From Lonicera japonica (taxonomy: Eukaryota > Streptophyta > Magnoliopsida > Dipsacales > Caprifoliaceae): a stretch of DNA of 64,000 nt. The stretch covers positions 47,801,715-47,865,714 of the forward strand of contig CM038467.1 in the NCBI GenBank assembly GCA_021464415.1, in the 5' to 3' direction. Below are positions 41,049 to 54,699 of this stretch, in pieces (position 1 is the first letter of the stretch; every line of letters starts with the position of its first letter). The translations under genes were made by a program, and so were the position numbers. Under the pieces are notes generated by a model. The model made no database searches. It saw only the letters and a program-made list of their open reading frames with translations, and was not told the DNA's origin.

Positions 41049-42838
41049 ATGTCTTTTTTAGGACAAACCCAACCGGGCCCTTTGGTATCACTAAGGGCAC
41101 AACAGGACGCCCTTCCAGTTTAGATTGATAGGCTTGTGGCTCAGAGAGAGACTCCCCCACCGAGCTCGAGTGATAGGTCGGTTTCTGCCTGTGCATCCAC
41201 ATCTGCTCGCCCAGTTCTTGCGCGAGTTCCTGCAGTACAAAGGCTAGGGGACCGCCGCAGAGAATCTAAGGAGAGTAGTTGCTAGACTAGTGAGTTTGAA
41301 GCAGATCGATCCAGCTCTAGGAGTGAGTCTTTGTCTGAAGAAATTTTAACCATACCTGCATGCTCCACCTCCAGTAAGGGACTTATAAGTGAATATGGTT
41401 CTCGAAGGACGCTCTGAGAGAGCTTCTCAACACTAGAGTGGGAACATAGGAGGACAACCTCCCATTCCCCCAGTCCAGGAACCAGTATAAGAAGCAGGTG
41501 CTAAACGCTGAAGGTTTGTGTTTGACATGATATCCAACAAATAATCTATTAAAGAAGTAAATTATAGGCTCAAGTCAGATATGAGAGCTTAGCTAACCGA
41601 AATGATGAAAATAATGGGCCACTTCGGAGGAAGCTCGGTCGCAGCTCTGGTAAGGGACTCTGAACCCCCATTTGTGAGCATATTTAGACCTGCTAGGTCC
41701 CGAAGAGATTCAAGCTCCAGACATTGGAGTCGTATAGTGGCACCATGAATCATGTAGATCATTGGCAGCAGTACAGGAACACAATAGGGCTCTAAAATGT
41801 CCTATATGGAATTATATGCAGAGCATTCGTTATAACTATCAAATGAGCAGCGTGAATGTGATGTAACAACTTGCTCCAGGGGGCGGGGTCAATTTAGAGC
41901 TAGCAAGAGATTAGAACCAGATTCATAGCTCATTTTCTCGGGACCATAAAGTAATCCAAGCCCTCCACTTACCTTTTCACCATCAAACAGAAGTTGACAG
42001 AAAGCTTGAAGGATTATGCTTGCCGGTTCAACCTGGAAAGCCTTACGATAACAAACCTCAATGAAGGGGCAGCAGTGGCTGCCTTCATCAAATGGGTGAG
42101 CTCTCCTTATTGCTTGATGACTCTGGCCAGGATGGCTCCAAAAACCATGTTTAAGCTCTTAGACGAGGTCAATAAACAAATCGGCTTGGAAGAAACTCTC
42201 CAAGGGCGTGATTTGTTAGGTCTCTTAGCCCTCCTTTAAGCGCCAAAGAGGATATAGTCCTGCCCAAGGCCAAGAGAAAGGGGGAAAGAAGGGTAAAAAT
42301 GAAGCAAGCAAGTTCGAAGCCAATGAAGCTAAAGCCAGTCAACAGTTCACCTCGTTGACAACTCCCCTGGGTAAGGTCTATGCCCAGTTGGATCTAAGGT
42401 AGCTCCCAGAGCCCATAAAGATGAAAACCTCAGAGAAAAAGAGGGACACTGCGAAGTACTGATGGTACCATAAGGACCACGGCCATGAGACAGACGATTG
42501 GTGAAAACTGAAGGAAGAGATAGAGAAGCTCATCTAGAGAGGACAACTCCGACAATATGTAGACAAGAAGAAGAATGCTCCCCCGAAAGCTAAGAGAAAG
42601 GAACATGATAACGAGATCTTCATGACCGAAGGGGGGGTCATCCTTTTCTAGAAACATCAATAGGTCCAAAAAGGCCCACATTAGACAAGCTAAGTCCTTG
42701 AGCTTGGAGGCAGAGTTTCTTAGTTTCAGGACTGCAAAGATGGTGAAATATGATGTCGCAGAGATCACCTTCACAGATGAAGACATGAGTGGAATAGAAT
42801 ACCCTTATGATGATCCACTGGCGGTAATAGCTATGTTG
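41049..42838 (+). pseudogene. Degraded gag and start of protease region
   Basis: Recognisable pieces are a gag core at 41994-42239 (MTESLKDYACRFNLE... AAVAAFIKW), a knuckle-like YHKDHGHETDDW at about 42465-42500 in which stop codons replace two of the usual cysteines, and an acidic pre-protease stretch to 42838. Stops occur every few dozen codons. The solo LTR at 42844 interrupts the frame just before the protease active site. Confidence 0.78.
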
Positions 42839-42843
42839 GGTAA

Positions 42844-45637
42844 AGTAACACCCCCGCCTTAATCTACATGATAACACCTGTAATTAAGACCTGGAGTGCT
42901 ATTAACCCATCTTAGATTGACTAAAATGGGTATATATGTAAATACATAAAGAAATTCAAACAGTAGCTATCACACATGTCAATTAGCAAGATAGAATAAG
43001 ATAGTACTGTACATAATCATGCATACATGTAACAAATATACAAAACTAAGCTAAGCAGGTGCAAGTCAGTAGATAACATTTCGGGCTAACCGTGGCTTCC
43101 CGAGATAACATATACATAACAAACATGAATTTGTATTAGAGCCATATATTTCGTTCTTGAACCCGTAGTCCCGTTACCATCGTTCGCCTCCTGTGAACCT
43201 GTAATTGTAAATAAAACACGAGGTGAGCTCACAGCTCAGTAGAGAGGGAATAGAAAGGAAAGTTTTGAAAACATTCCTTGATATATTACTGTAAACCAAG
43301 TAAACCTTTTCATCATATAATATAAACATTATTTGTAACATATCACAAAATATAACTAGTTCATGATGATGTGTGCTCATGCATATGCAGGTTACCTCCC
43401 TTTGTGTCAACCCATTTTCGAATCTTGACGATGCATGCAGATGAGAAACCAAGCCAAGATGGCCATATTGAATCCATTCGGTCCAAGAGCATACAACATA
43501 ATCATAGTTTCTGTCGACGAGAACTTGAGCTGAAATCTCATTATAGAATTCATTGCCTCCAAATGGCATATCATCATCATACCCAGAAAGTGGAATAACG
43601 ACCCGCCCATCTTCTATAGAAAATAATCAAACCAATGGTACATTGCCGATGCTTAGGTTCCCGGGTTTTTTGCCAGTGGCTTTTAGGTGGCCAAACAATA
43701 TCCCCCAGGAGTTTAGGGCTTTTTAACCCAAGGGCACTGGCCCTGCCTATTTTCTCATCTCGGCAAGCACCATGAAGACATATATTCATACAAGATTCAC
43801 ATCACCATGGTCATCCATGACCAAGCACAATCACTACCAAGGAATTAATCAACCAATCGTATCCGATAAGACAATATCAAGATAGAGATGAAGCCACCAT
43901 GAATTGCCATGAGAAATAAGCCTCCATGTAGCCTCCGAACATAGATATATATATATATATATAATGAAGCTTTAGTATCATAATAAGAGATATACGCCCA
44001 TTCGATAGGCCATAAGGGAATCCGAGCTTGCCAAAGAATCTTCAAGATTGCGGTTAACACAATAGTGATGTACAACATGCATATATGCTCTTTATGACAA
44101 ATAAAACAACACATGCCACTTAAACTTCATTCATCATGTATCCATGTTCCTGAGCATATACATAATCCATGTACAAATCCACTTGAATACAACCAAGCAT
44201 GTATATCCAAGGAACATCGCTTACAAGTCTATATTACATAGATATCAAGTTCAAGCAGCATATCTTGTTCCAATTCATGCACCATGGATAAGGTAGATAC
44301 TACATATGCCATATAAACTCCATCAAATTCACGTCCATGTTCTTTGGTTTATACGAAACCCTTTACTAATCATTGTTTTGTCAAACCAACATATATATAT
44401 ATATCTATTCAAAGAACATCCACATGAATCAATAACATGTAATCATAGAGCTTAGGTAGCATATCTCACTCCATATCATAGGCTCATATTATGCATAATT
44501 CATAGATATCAATTAACTTGATTTTTCTTAATAATCAAACATGTATAAATCATTCTTGTCTAATCAATAACAAGATATGCTTTATATATCATGTATATGT
44601 ATATAATCATCCATTTATCGGTAGATAAAATCATACTATCAAGACTTTTATGAAAATAAGGTTCAGAACCCCTTCTTTATATGTATAGACTAAAAGAAGA
44701 ATGAAAGTTATGAAGCAAAGCCCCATTTGGTGAAATACTCAAGCTCTCGTGTCAACACTTTCCTAGCGTAGTAAAATCCATAAATCAATGATGTCTAAAC
44801 CTAACCCAAGTAGCGAAAATTCACGCTTGAGCTTTTATAGAAGAAAACCAAGGTAGAAGATGATAAATAGTACCTTAGAGGTGGGTTTGGATGATTTCAA
44901 GTTTGAATCTTCGATCGAGGATAAAAAATGAGTAGAAATCTTTCACTTTCTCTCTCTAGAACCCCCTAGAACTCTCTAAAGGAGTATGAAAGAGTTTGGG
45001 TCGAAGTTGGGGTGGCTTAAAAATGAGCTTAAGTTAGTGGGAATAATTAACTGGCGGACCAATATGCAAAATACCTAATACCAGTCTGCGGGTTCAATTT
45101 TTCCAAAAATTTGTTGCCCAACCGGTATGCCAAAAACGCCATACCGGTCTGCGGGAACATTTGGTCCAGATGCAATGTTTTTGTTTTGGCCATAACTTTT
45201 CGCTCAGAATTCCGATTGAGGTAATATTTATGTCCAAGGAAAGCTAATTCAAAGATATACAACTTCCTAAGAGGAAGTTTTCCCAAATTCTAGAGCACTC
45301 TACTGAAGCGCTACCAAACGACTGGAATTTAGAGATGGGCTTACTTTGCGCCCTGTTTTGACCCAAGAGAAATGCGAATTGGCTTTCGACCAAAACACGA
45401 AAGTTGTAGAATGGTATGAAACCTAGGCAGCCATATGAACAAAATCTTAATTGGATAAAAAATGAATAAATTACGATAGCTCAAACTTAGCTAGAATTTA
45501 CGAATCGCGAAGAACCAAAACTTCTTATTTATCAACCGAAATCGATTCAGACCACTCGGATCACAAAATGATCACTACATGAGTATAAAGGAGTTAATAT
45601 AACATAAATAATGTCAACATAAATACAGGGTGTTACA
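42844..45637 (-). mobile_element. Solo LTR (2.8 kb), related to 1-2347
   Basis: It is flanked by GGTAA (42839-42843 and 45638-45642). On the minus strand it starts TGTAACACCC. The opposite end now reads AGTAACACCC on the plus strand (TG lost by one change). The host protease frame joins cleanly across the site. No internal region, PBS or second LTR is seen. An inverted repeat ACCGGTATG/CATACCGGT lies at about 45095-45130, beside the conserved block at 45185-45240. Confidence 0.85.
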
Positions 45638-45642
45638 GGTAA

Positions 45643-47293
45643 TCACAATGTCCATTGTATCCTTATAGACACTAGAGCCACCTCCAACCTCATGAGCTAC
45701 AGTGCGTTCAAGGCCATGAGTCTCACCATCGAACACCTGACCCCATCATCAGTTACATTAGTAGGCTTCTCTGGGGGAGAAGACCATATCCTTAGGAACT
45801 ATCAAACTCTTAGTTACCCTCAGAACGGCTCCAAAGCAGATCACTACCATGGCAGAGTTCTTGATTCTTAAGGCCTCTCACTATAATGCAATCGTGGGCA
45901 AGGGCACTCTCAATGCGATCAGGGCCACCATATCTTCTTGTAGCTTAACCATGAGGTTCCCAACCCCCCCACAGAATTTGGGAGGTCAGAGGAAATCAAG
46001 TTGAAGCTAGATATTGCTATTTTGGAGCTCTAAAAGAGCTTAAAAGTGCCGATATTGCAATGATGGAGCTCGAAGCTACGACCACTGAGGAGCTAATTGA
46101 CGTAAAAGGGACGAGTAGTTCTGAAAGGCTGGAGATTGACACCTTAGATCCTAGAGATGAAGAAAAAGAGCTTAAGGGCAAGCCGGTAGAGGACTTAGAA
46201 GATTTGCTCTTGGACCCCTCGCAGCCTGACATGGTGCTTAAGATCAGCAACCAAGTCACTCCCAAGGTCAGAAATGAGCTATCCCAATGCTTGAGGGCCA
46301 ATGTCGATGTCTTCGCATGGTCCCACGGTGACATGAAGGGGCTTAATCCAGAAGTCATGGTGCACCGGTTCAACTCTGATCCTACCTTCACGCCTGTGAG
46401 GCAGAAAAATAGAAGCTTCGCGGCAGAAAAGAATTGGGCTGCCAAAGAATAAGTCCAGGAGATCTTTCAAGCTAGTTTCATTTATGAGGTCCACTACCCT
46501 AAGTGGTTGTCCAATGTGGTGCTCATGAAAAAGCACAGTGGAAAGTGGAGGATGTGTGTAAACTTCAAAGACCTCAACAAGGCATGCCCGAAAGACAACT
46601 TTCCTCTACCAAAGATCAACCAGCTCGTAGATGCCACCATAGGCCATGAGATGTTGAGTTTTATGGACGCCTATTCTGACTATAATCAAGTCAGGATGGC
46701 TATCAAAGATGAAGAAAATACCTTGTTTATCACCAATGAGGGCATTACTGCTATAAGGCCATGCCATTTGGTCTAAGGAATGCCGATGCTACCTATTAGA
46801 GGGTTACGAGCATGTTGTTTAAATATCAGATAGGCAGGAATATGGAGGTCTACGTTAACGATATATTGGTCAAGAGCCTTAAAACCTCCAGTCATGTGGC
46901 AAACCTTAATGAAGCCTTTGCCATACTCAGACAGAATGGTATGGCTCTCAATCCAACTAAATGTGCTTCTGGGGTAAAAGGAGAAAAATTCTTGGGTTTC
47001 ATGATAACGCAAAGGGGGATAGAGGCCAATCCCAAAAAGATATAAGCCCTGATTAACATGAAGACTTATACTAAGCCTAAGGAAGTCCAAAGCCTAACTA
47101 GAATAGTGGCAGTTCTGAACAGGTTCATTTCCAAGGCCATAGATAAATGCCACCCATTCTTCAAAACTCTTAGGAAGGCCTTCGAGTGGATATAGGAGTG
47201 TGAGCTTGCTTTTCAATAACTCAAGCAATACCTATGAGCTCATCCTCTCCTTAGCTAGCTGAAGAATGGAGAGATTTTGTGCTTGTACCTCGC
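45643..47293 (+). pseudogene. Degraded protease and reverse transcriptase
   Basis: Protease: CILIDTRATSNLMSY at about 45655-45700, with R where G is usual in DTG. RT: WRMCVNFKDLNKACPKDNFPLP at 46550-46610, FMDAYSDYNQ near 46665 and YVND at 46851-46862, where the second catalytic Asp motif reads N-D instead of D-D. Stops and frameshifts lie near 46450, 46775, 46796 and 47042. The solo LTR at 47299 splits the start of RNase H (LCLYLAV). Confidence 0.85.
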
Positions 47294-47298
47294 GGTGT

Positions 47299-48949
47299 TG
47301 ACAACGCGTAAAAAGTGCGAGTTATTACACTCAAGTGTAGGCGGTTAAGTTATAGTATACTTGGGAAAGTCCAAGGTCAAACCATAAGGAATGTAAGGAA
47401 TATTTTTGTTCTAGGTATCTCTCTTAGAGGGAAGAAGGGAAAAAAAGAAAAGATGATAGAATTGAGGAATAAGGAAGGAAATGAAACTAAATTAAAACTA
47501 CCAATTAACTAAACTAAAACAAAATGCAAACATATTCCTAGGGTGCAAAAGTAAAGGGAATCCACAAACACAAGTTATCTACCTAAAAGGCTTCCTAAAT
47601 GCACTAAGGGAACATGCAAATAAACTAAAAATAAATAAACAAAGTAAAACAGCACACTAACCAAAACAAAACATATTATTAAATTAAATTAAATCAATGT
47701 GAAATACGTTAGGGGTATCTGAAGTTAGGGAATACGAAACTAGTCAAATCGAGTAATCCAAATATAAGTTTAAACAAGATTTTTCCTCTAAGATTCAACT
47801 CCTACACTCTCCAACCATCCAATTATATTTCTACTACAAGTATATGATAGCTCATGCATAACAAAGACTATATAGACTAGCTTTGAGTAATAGAATTCGA
47901 TGGTGAAGATTATAACTTTGAAAAAGTGTAATTTAGAACCTAGTATTACTAGTGCGTGACAAAAATAATCCAAGTTAATTAAACTTCTAAAAAATTAGTA
48001 TCTTAACACTTCTATAAGGTTTGAATAGGTTTGAATGTGATTCAAAGCAAATCTGTCTTAAAAAGAATGTCGAAAGTCAAAACTAACACTTTCTCGGCAC
48101 TTACGTGAATAAATACCAAAATAGCACCAAATCAGCCAATTCACTTAAGAAACTAACCCAACTAATTAGAGGATAAAAACCGTCCTCAAATTAGCCACAT
48201 TAGGATTTTGGTGCAAAAACCCATGAATTGATGTTTTTACGGTTCTTAATCAAATAGAATTTTTGAGCTAACTTATGAAAACATGTTTTTAACGCATGCA
48301 AAGATAAGAAATATAATCATACATTTAGTAGTTGATCTATAAGCAATGAAAAAATCATATTCAAACCTAGATTGGATTACATTAAAGGGTTAATTATGTA
48401 TCTTTCAATACGGATCCCTAATAAAGGATTTAGCTAGCCATAATCAAAGCTCTACAATTTTCATTTGGATATTTCTTCAAATTCTCAATAGAGAAAAACT
48501 TTGATCAGTTACAACTTCGGACTTTTTACTGCAGTTCTCAGTTTTGCTCGAAAACTTCTCTAATTGATTCGATTGAGCTTCTTTTCTCTTAGAATCACTC
48601 CTGGACAATTGTATTCACTTCATTCATGCTTGGAGACTTTCTATTCTCTTTTTGCTAGTTCTTTGGGGGTAGTTTATGGAGTTTTCCTCTCTTCAAGCCT
48701 CGGAATGGATACTGACTTCTTCTTCGAACCTTCTTCTTTCACTTTTCTGCATTCAACCTTTTATCTTGCATACAATCTCAGTTGCTTAACCACTTTAGGC
48801 CTGTAAAATGGCTTAGTAACACATAAATATAATGCAATGCCTTCTTTTGACGCTTAAACTGAATTTACATGCAATTTTTGGTTTTAGGCAGTAACTAGAA
48901 GCTAATTAAGTGTTTAAGGGATTAGAAATGCAATATCTGGGCTTAATCA
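47299..48949. mobile_element. Solo LTR (1.65 kb) of an unidentified family
   Basis: It is flanked by GGTGT (47294-47298 and 48950-48954), starts TGACAACGCG and ends CTTAATCA. Removing it restores the RNase H frame (LYLAV then SHIVVSSSF). No coding domain is seen; the orientation and lineage are uncertain. Confidence 0.8.
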
Positions 48950-48954
48950 GGTGT

Positions 48955-49830
48955 CACACATAGTAGTCAGCTCATCTTTTATGAGAAATGAAGAAGGGGC
49001 ATAATTATTGATCTACTACACTAGCAGAGCTCTGCATGCTGTCGAGCTCAATTACCTTATACTGGAGAAGTTTGCTTGCGCCCTCTTGATTACCTCAAGA
49101 AAGCTGAGGCCCTATTTCCAGGCCCACGCTATCGATGTGCTCACAGACCAGCTACTGCGAAGAATCCTTGACAAACCAGAACAATCGAGAAGGCTGGCCA
49201 TCTGGGCTGTGGAGCTCGGGCAATTTGTGATTAATTACAAACCACGAGTGTCGATCAAGGGCTAGGCCATGGCAAACTTCATAGCAAAGTTCACCTACAT
49301 CCAAAAATAGGTTCCTGAACCGTTGGAACTATTGCCATCCGTCAACCCAAGCACCCCGAGCTCTACCACCTCAATGAACATACTGTTCGAAATTCCTATG
49401 TAGATACTTCACGCCAATGGAGCTTCTAACATACAAGGTTCTGGTGCTGGCTTGGTACTGATCACCCCTGAGGCCAATATGTTAAAGATAGCTCTAAAGT
49501 TCCTTTTCAAGCCTCAAATAGCGAAGCTGAATACGAAGTCATCATAGTAGGCCTGAGAATAGTTAGAGACTTAGAGGCAAAGCAGATGGTGGTCTACAAT
49601 GACCCTGTAGTCGTGCTTGGCCAAAGAAGATTATATGGCAGCCTATTTGGCTAAGGCTTAGGCAGAAACTCATAGGCTCGCAAACTTAGTTTTCATCAAA
49701 GTCCCACGAACTCAGAACAATAGGGCAGACCGCCTAGCCAAGCTGGCATCATCAACAGAGATACCCAGAGGTGTTCACATAAAGTACTTGGAAAAAAGGC
49801 CATTAAAGAGCTCGAGGAAGTGGATATGGT
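48955..49830 (+). pseudogene. Degraded RNase H and archaeal-type RNase H
   Basis: The first RNase H remnant reads IYYTSRALHAVELNYLILEK and SRKLRPYFQAHAIDVLTDQ at 49008-49265. Beyond it the extra RNase H typical of Tat elements is visible in pieces: HANGASNIQGSGAG near 49415, SEAEYEVIIVGL near 49520 and TQNNRADRLAKLAS near 49715. Stop codons interrupt throughout. Confidence 0.8.
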
Positions 49831-49938
49831 TCCGGTGCAAGTCTAAAAATGCTGGATCGACCCAATTTTAAATTATCTTACAAGCGGAGCTCTCCCTGAA
49901 GATAAGAGATGGCCAAAAGAATAAAATATATCTAGAAC

Positions 49939-51060
49939 ATGTACATGGTCACTAAGCCGACTCTATATAGAAGGGGATATGTCATTCCATTCTTGCTCTA
50001 CCTACACCTCCATCAAGCCCAAGCAGCTCTGTTAGAGATCCATGAAGGATTGTGTGAAGGGCATCAAACTTCGAGGTCTCTGGCCCTCAAAGTTGGAAGG
50101 CAGGGCTATTTCTGGCCTACCATCCTGCAAGACGCCAATGAGCTAGTAAAGAAGTGTTATAAGTGCCAGTGGTTTACCAATGTCCAATAGCTCTTAGCAG
50201 AGCTAATGACCACTGTCAGCAGCCCGTAGTTTTTCTCTTAATGGGGCATGGACATTATTGGTCATTTTTCCTTGGGTAAAGGGTGGACAAAGTTCATGGT
50301 GGTGGCAATAGATTACTTCACCAAGTGGGTAGAGGCAAAAACATTGTCCACCATCACCACCACGAAAATTCAAAACTTCGTGCGGAGAAACATCATTTAC
50401 TGTTTTGGCCTCTCAAAGGTGCTGATCACCAACAATTGCAAGCAGTTTAATTGTAACCTATTCAGAGATTTTTGTGAAGGTCATGGGATAGAGAACCATT
50501 ACAGCTCGCCAGTTCATCCCTAGGAAAATGGCAAAGTAGAGGTCACCAACAGAACACTTCTGAACTCGCTGAAGAAGAGACTCGATGATGCCAAAGGAAA
50601 CTGCCTGAAAAGCTCCTATCAATTCTCTGGGCATACAGGACTACCATCAGAGGTCCCACTAGAAAAACTCCTTTCTCTCTGACCTATGGAACCGAAGCAG
50701 TGATCCCGGTAGAAATAGGAGTGCTAACGTACAAAATTAATCAACACGACCCAGCTCGAAACAACAAAGGCTTGTTGGCCAACTTAGACCTCCTTGAAGA
50801 AAATAGAGAGTAAGCTCGAATCAAGGAAGAAGCCTATAAAAAAAGCTTGGTTATGAGTTACAACAAGAGGGTCAAACACAGAAGTCTGAATGTGAGTGAT
50901 TTAGTGCTTCGAAAAGTCATCCTAGCTACTAAGATCTCTAAACATGGGAAGCTTGCTGCTAAATGAGAAGGTCCATACGTGGTTAGTGAGGTCAGCAAAC
51001 CTAGCACCTACTACCTAAGAACCATGGAAGGCATGAAAGCTCATGAGACCATGGAACGTA
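49939..51060 (+). pseudogene. Degraded integrase
   Basis: The zinc-binding part has HEGLCEGHQTSRSLALKV and KKCYKCQ (50040-50175). The core has WGMDIIGHFSLG at about 50245, then ITNNCKQF near 50425, where the catalytic Asp is replaced by Asn, then ENGKVEVTNRTLL near 50525. A GPY-like piece (GPYVVSEVS) is near 50970. Several stops are present. Confidence 0.83.
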
Positions 51061-52029
51061 GAGCACCTCAAGAGATATTATCCTTGAAAGGAAACACTCT
51101 GTACTTTTATAATGATCATTTCCAAGGAAAAATATATGAAATTTTTTACTTCGGCATATCACTACTTACAAAGTACCATTTGTAAGAAAAAAACCTTTCT
51201 CAAAGAGGCCAGTTTAGTAAGTGCACAGCTCGCAAAAGCACACTTACACTCTATAAAAAACCTTTAAAAAAGAGGTCAGTTCCACAATTGAAGAAGTCTG
51301 CTGATAATTGAGAAAATTGTTAAAATTTGCCTAACTCAAAAGGGAGCATGAGTTTATTATAGACTTAGCCAAAAAAGTTTTCCTTTTGAAGTTTAAAGAC
51401 TTTGAAAAAATTCCTACCACCAAGTAGGTCAGTCACTAAGCATAAAAGGTCCATATATAGGTTTGTTGAGAATTGAACAATTACTCTTGCAAAGAGGTTA
51501 GCATCGTAAGTGCTTGGCTCATTGAGCACAGTTGCACTCTGAGGAGTCCAACCAACATTTGAGAATTATTCAGTGAACTTTGCCTAAAGTCTAGGGGGCA
51601 TAACTCTTATGGACTTATCCAAAGTAAGAAAAGTTCTGTATGCGTTAAGTGGCCTAATGCAAAACCTGTTGCCCAAGCAGGTCAGCTCGACAGGGACAAT
51701 AGGTCACAAAGCTCTTGTAAAGCTGCCAAAAAACCTCTCGGGAGGTGAGTTGTTTATTTTGTTTAATTATGTTAACATTTTATCTATATTGTGGGGGCAT
51801 TAGAGTACCACAGGGCTCATTCCATCTCACGTTACAACTCAGATAAAAGAAAAAGACAAGCATTGAAGCAAAATGAGATAGATAAAAAGGGCACAACTTT
51901 TGAAAGAAAAATTCTTTATTTCTTCGATAAAATGAGCAATTACAGATGTCCTAGAGCTTCTATACAAAGGAAATAGGTAAAAAATAGCTCTATTAAATCT
52001 ATTGGCCTCTATCAGCTCTTGAAGGGGAG
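51061..52029. other. Spacer behind the old integrase, no gene
   Basis: A loose direct repeat (AAAGAGGYCAG...AAGTGC..AGCTC) appears near 51200-51290 and 51490-51530. No coding frame of note was found. Confidence 0.45.
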
Positions 52030-53990
52030 GGCTCACGACTTTCCCAATTTGCCAGCACATCAAGCTCCTCTGCTTTGATCAACTGCTGCACTCCAAGGGC
52101 ATCGCCTCAGTTCTTAGCTATCTTTGTCTCCAGCTCTGTGATCACATCTATCCCTGAAGGAACTTCGAGGTCCTCAAGCTCTTCTAGCTTTTAAAGGGCT
52201 AGTTCCTTGCACTTTTAACAGCCAGTTACAAAGGAGCTAGAAATCTTCAAGAGAGTGCCCTCAGAACTGTAGAAGTCTTCAACAGCTTGAGCCTGTACTG
52301 TAGGAATGGACCCCTTCAGTCCTGTTAGCTCATTCTCCCAGTCAGAGAGCTGGATCTAAGTGACTTTTGATGCTGGTAGGAGGCCGATAGCTCGATTTCC
52401 TTTGCTGTTAATTGAACTCGCAGGTCCCTCAAGGCTACCTCAGCATCTTCTCTCCCTTTGCTCTCTAACCCTACTGCCCTTTGAGCCATCTCCAGAGTGG
52501 AACCAGCAGCTTGGATGTCCCTCTTGGCATTGATCAGCTTGGACTTAAAGTTAAAGGCCTCCTACTTTGCGGCCTCGTGCTCTTGCCCCAGGGCTCTATA
52601 GTCGGACTCCAGTCGATTGAACATATTGTTGAACCAGTCCACCTTTCCCTTCAAGCCCTTAGTTTCGGACAAAGTGTTGGTAACTTGCTCCAACATGACT
52701 CTTTTTTCCTCCACAGCTCTTTCCAGGTCGTTTCTAGGAACGTAGAGCTCATTCTGTATCTTTGTGAGCTCCTCTTGAAGAGCTGAATTAGCAACGGAGC
52801 TCGATCCCTTTTTAGATAGATGAAGTGTGGAGAAGAAGAGATTTAAGGCATGCCAGAAGAATAAGAAAGTGACTTATACCCAAGAAACATGAAAGATGAA
52901 GCATGAGTTGATGCCCAATGGATATAAATGCATACCCAACTCATATGAAGACTGAGGGGGGATATTGGCCAGTGAGTTTGTCCCTTTCTCTTTCACTTGG
53001 TCCAGAACGGCTTGCGACAAGGGAGGAAATGTGTAGCCCTTCACGAAGAAGCTAAAGCCATCTTGGGAACTAGACTTTGGAATGTGCTCACCAGGTCCCT
53101 TAGGAAAAAAGGTTTGATCAGGAGCGTCCTTAGCCCCTGTTATAACCACATCCTCCTCCTCCACTTCAAGCACTCCCTCGCCTCCAGGACCTTTTGCAGC
53201 AGGATTTTGGGTACTAACTTTTGGGGCTCCCCTTCTCTTTAGAGCTATCCTCTCTGGGTTGAGGAGATGAAGGTCTTCTATGGGGGTGTTAATGAGGTCC
53301 ACCCAGCTGCGCACGTCTTTTGGGCGCAAAGCACTAGCAGTGGCAAGAGTTGCAGTGGGCTGGGGGTTTTTTAGCGGAGCTGGGAAGTCCTCCTTTGTCC
53401 CCTCAGGTCCCTTAGGTCTCTTAGAAGGGGAAGGCCTCTGGCTAGCATACTCTTCTTCCTGGTGGCCCTATTGGTATTTACTCTAAAGGCCAATTCTAAA
53501 AAAAATTAAAAAGAAAAAGAGAGAAAGAAAGAAGATCAAGATTATGAAGAGAGCTCGAAGATCCGATCCATGTGAAAAGGGAAAGAAAACATAAACTTAC
53601 TCTTTTTAGTCACCACGGGGACCTGTTGTAGGGGGACCACCTTTAAAACTGTGTCTCTAGGATAACTACCCCGAACTTCTTCTGGGCCTTCCTCTTGTGG
53701 GGCGCCACCTTCAGTCTCAACCTTCTCGGCAATCTCTTGTCCCCTAAGTCCTTTATCGCTGACCCCTTTTTTGGCGGCTGCTAAGGCTTTTAGCCCTGGG
53801 TCATTGCGCACGTTCTGAGGGCATCAGCACATCGAGAGGTGGGAGGTCCTCCACTATGCAAATGTTGGAAGGTCTAGGGCCTGGGCCATATCTCTATAGC
53901 ATTCCTGGGCCACAATGTCTGCATAGTGCTTAAGAAATAAGTCTTTAGCATCTTCAATCCAAGCCGAATTCACCAGCGCGAGCTTTTTTT
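52030..53990 (-). pseudogene. Antisense accessory gene remnant (coiled-coil protein)
   Basis: On the minus strand, opposite to the integrase, four coding-like blocks follow one another. The first (53542-53990) has a charged, low-complexity end and a possible splice donor after VVTKK. The second (52874-53400) is proline-rich and then reads RPKDVRSWVDLINTPIEDL. The third (52560-52800) and fourth (52030-52540) are heptad-like, for example NDLERAVEEKRVMLEQVTNT and KSKLINAKRDIQAA. The long charged helical region suggests a coiled coil. Stops interrupt blocks three and four. Position and strand match the antisense genes of the Tat element at 8523, but the sequence is different. Function is unknown. 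Confidence 0.6.
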
Positions 53991-54699
53991 CTTTGACTAA
54001 AAATGAAAAGAAGAGTGAGTTCAGTCACTTAGCTAAACTTGGAAACTAGAATATGTATAGAGGCTTAGGGGAGTTAAAACTTAATTACTTATGGACTCTG
54101 GCTCTGAAAACCAGCGTTTAAGGTCATGCATGCTTGGATACCTTGTGTCGTGCATCCTAATTCCAGTTAATATATGCAATTTATTAATGCATAATCCCAC
54201 TTACATACTTGTTCTTAATTATAACCATTTAATAACATTTTCAGTTGAGACAAAAATTAATCGTTACAGCTATGTTTATTTCAAATGCCATACAAGTTGT
54301 TATTAGTAAGCATAGCCTCAATAGTTGTTCCTCATAAAATAAGCGAGGCACGGTTTATATGAATTCCAATAGGATAATAAAATTCTAATATCCTATAGTC
54401 AAGCTGCAACAAAATATGTACAAGTTCAAAAAGAAAATAAAGTTAATTAGGGAAAACCCATCTCATATACTTAAATCAAGAAGGGCCTGGAGTATAAATG
54501 TATAACAGAAAGGGTTAAAGGTTTCTACTTTCTAATCCCACAATTAAGGAGATTTTGGGTCAAATAAAAACTACCTAAGACGTAAGAACAAAACTAATTA
54601 TATATATAGTTATGAAAGAGTTCATACTAATCAAAGCACAAGATTGAGTTAGAAGAAGGGGATAAAGAAAAAAATACTATTTGGTATTAATCATGGTAT

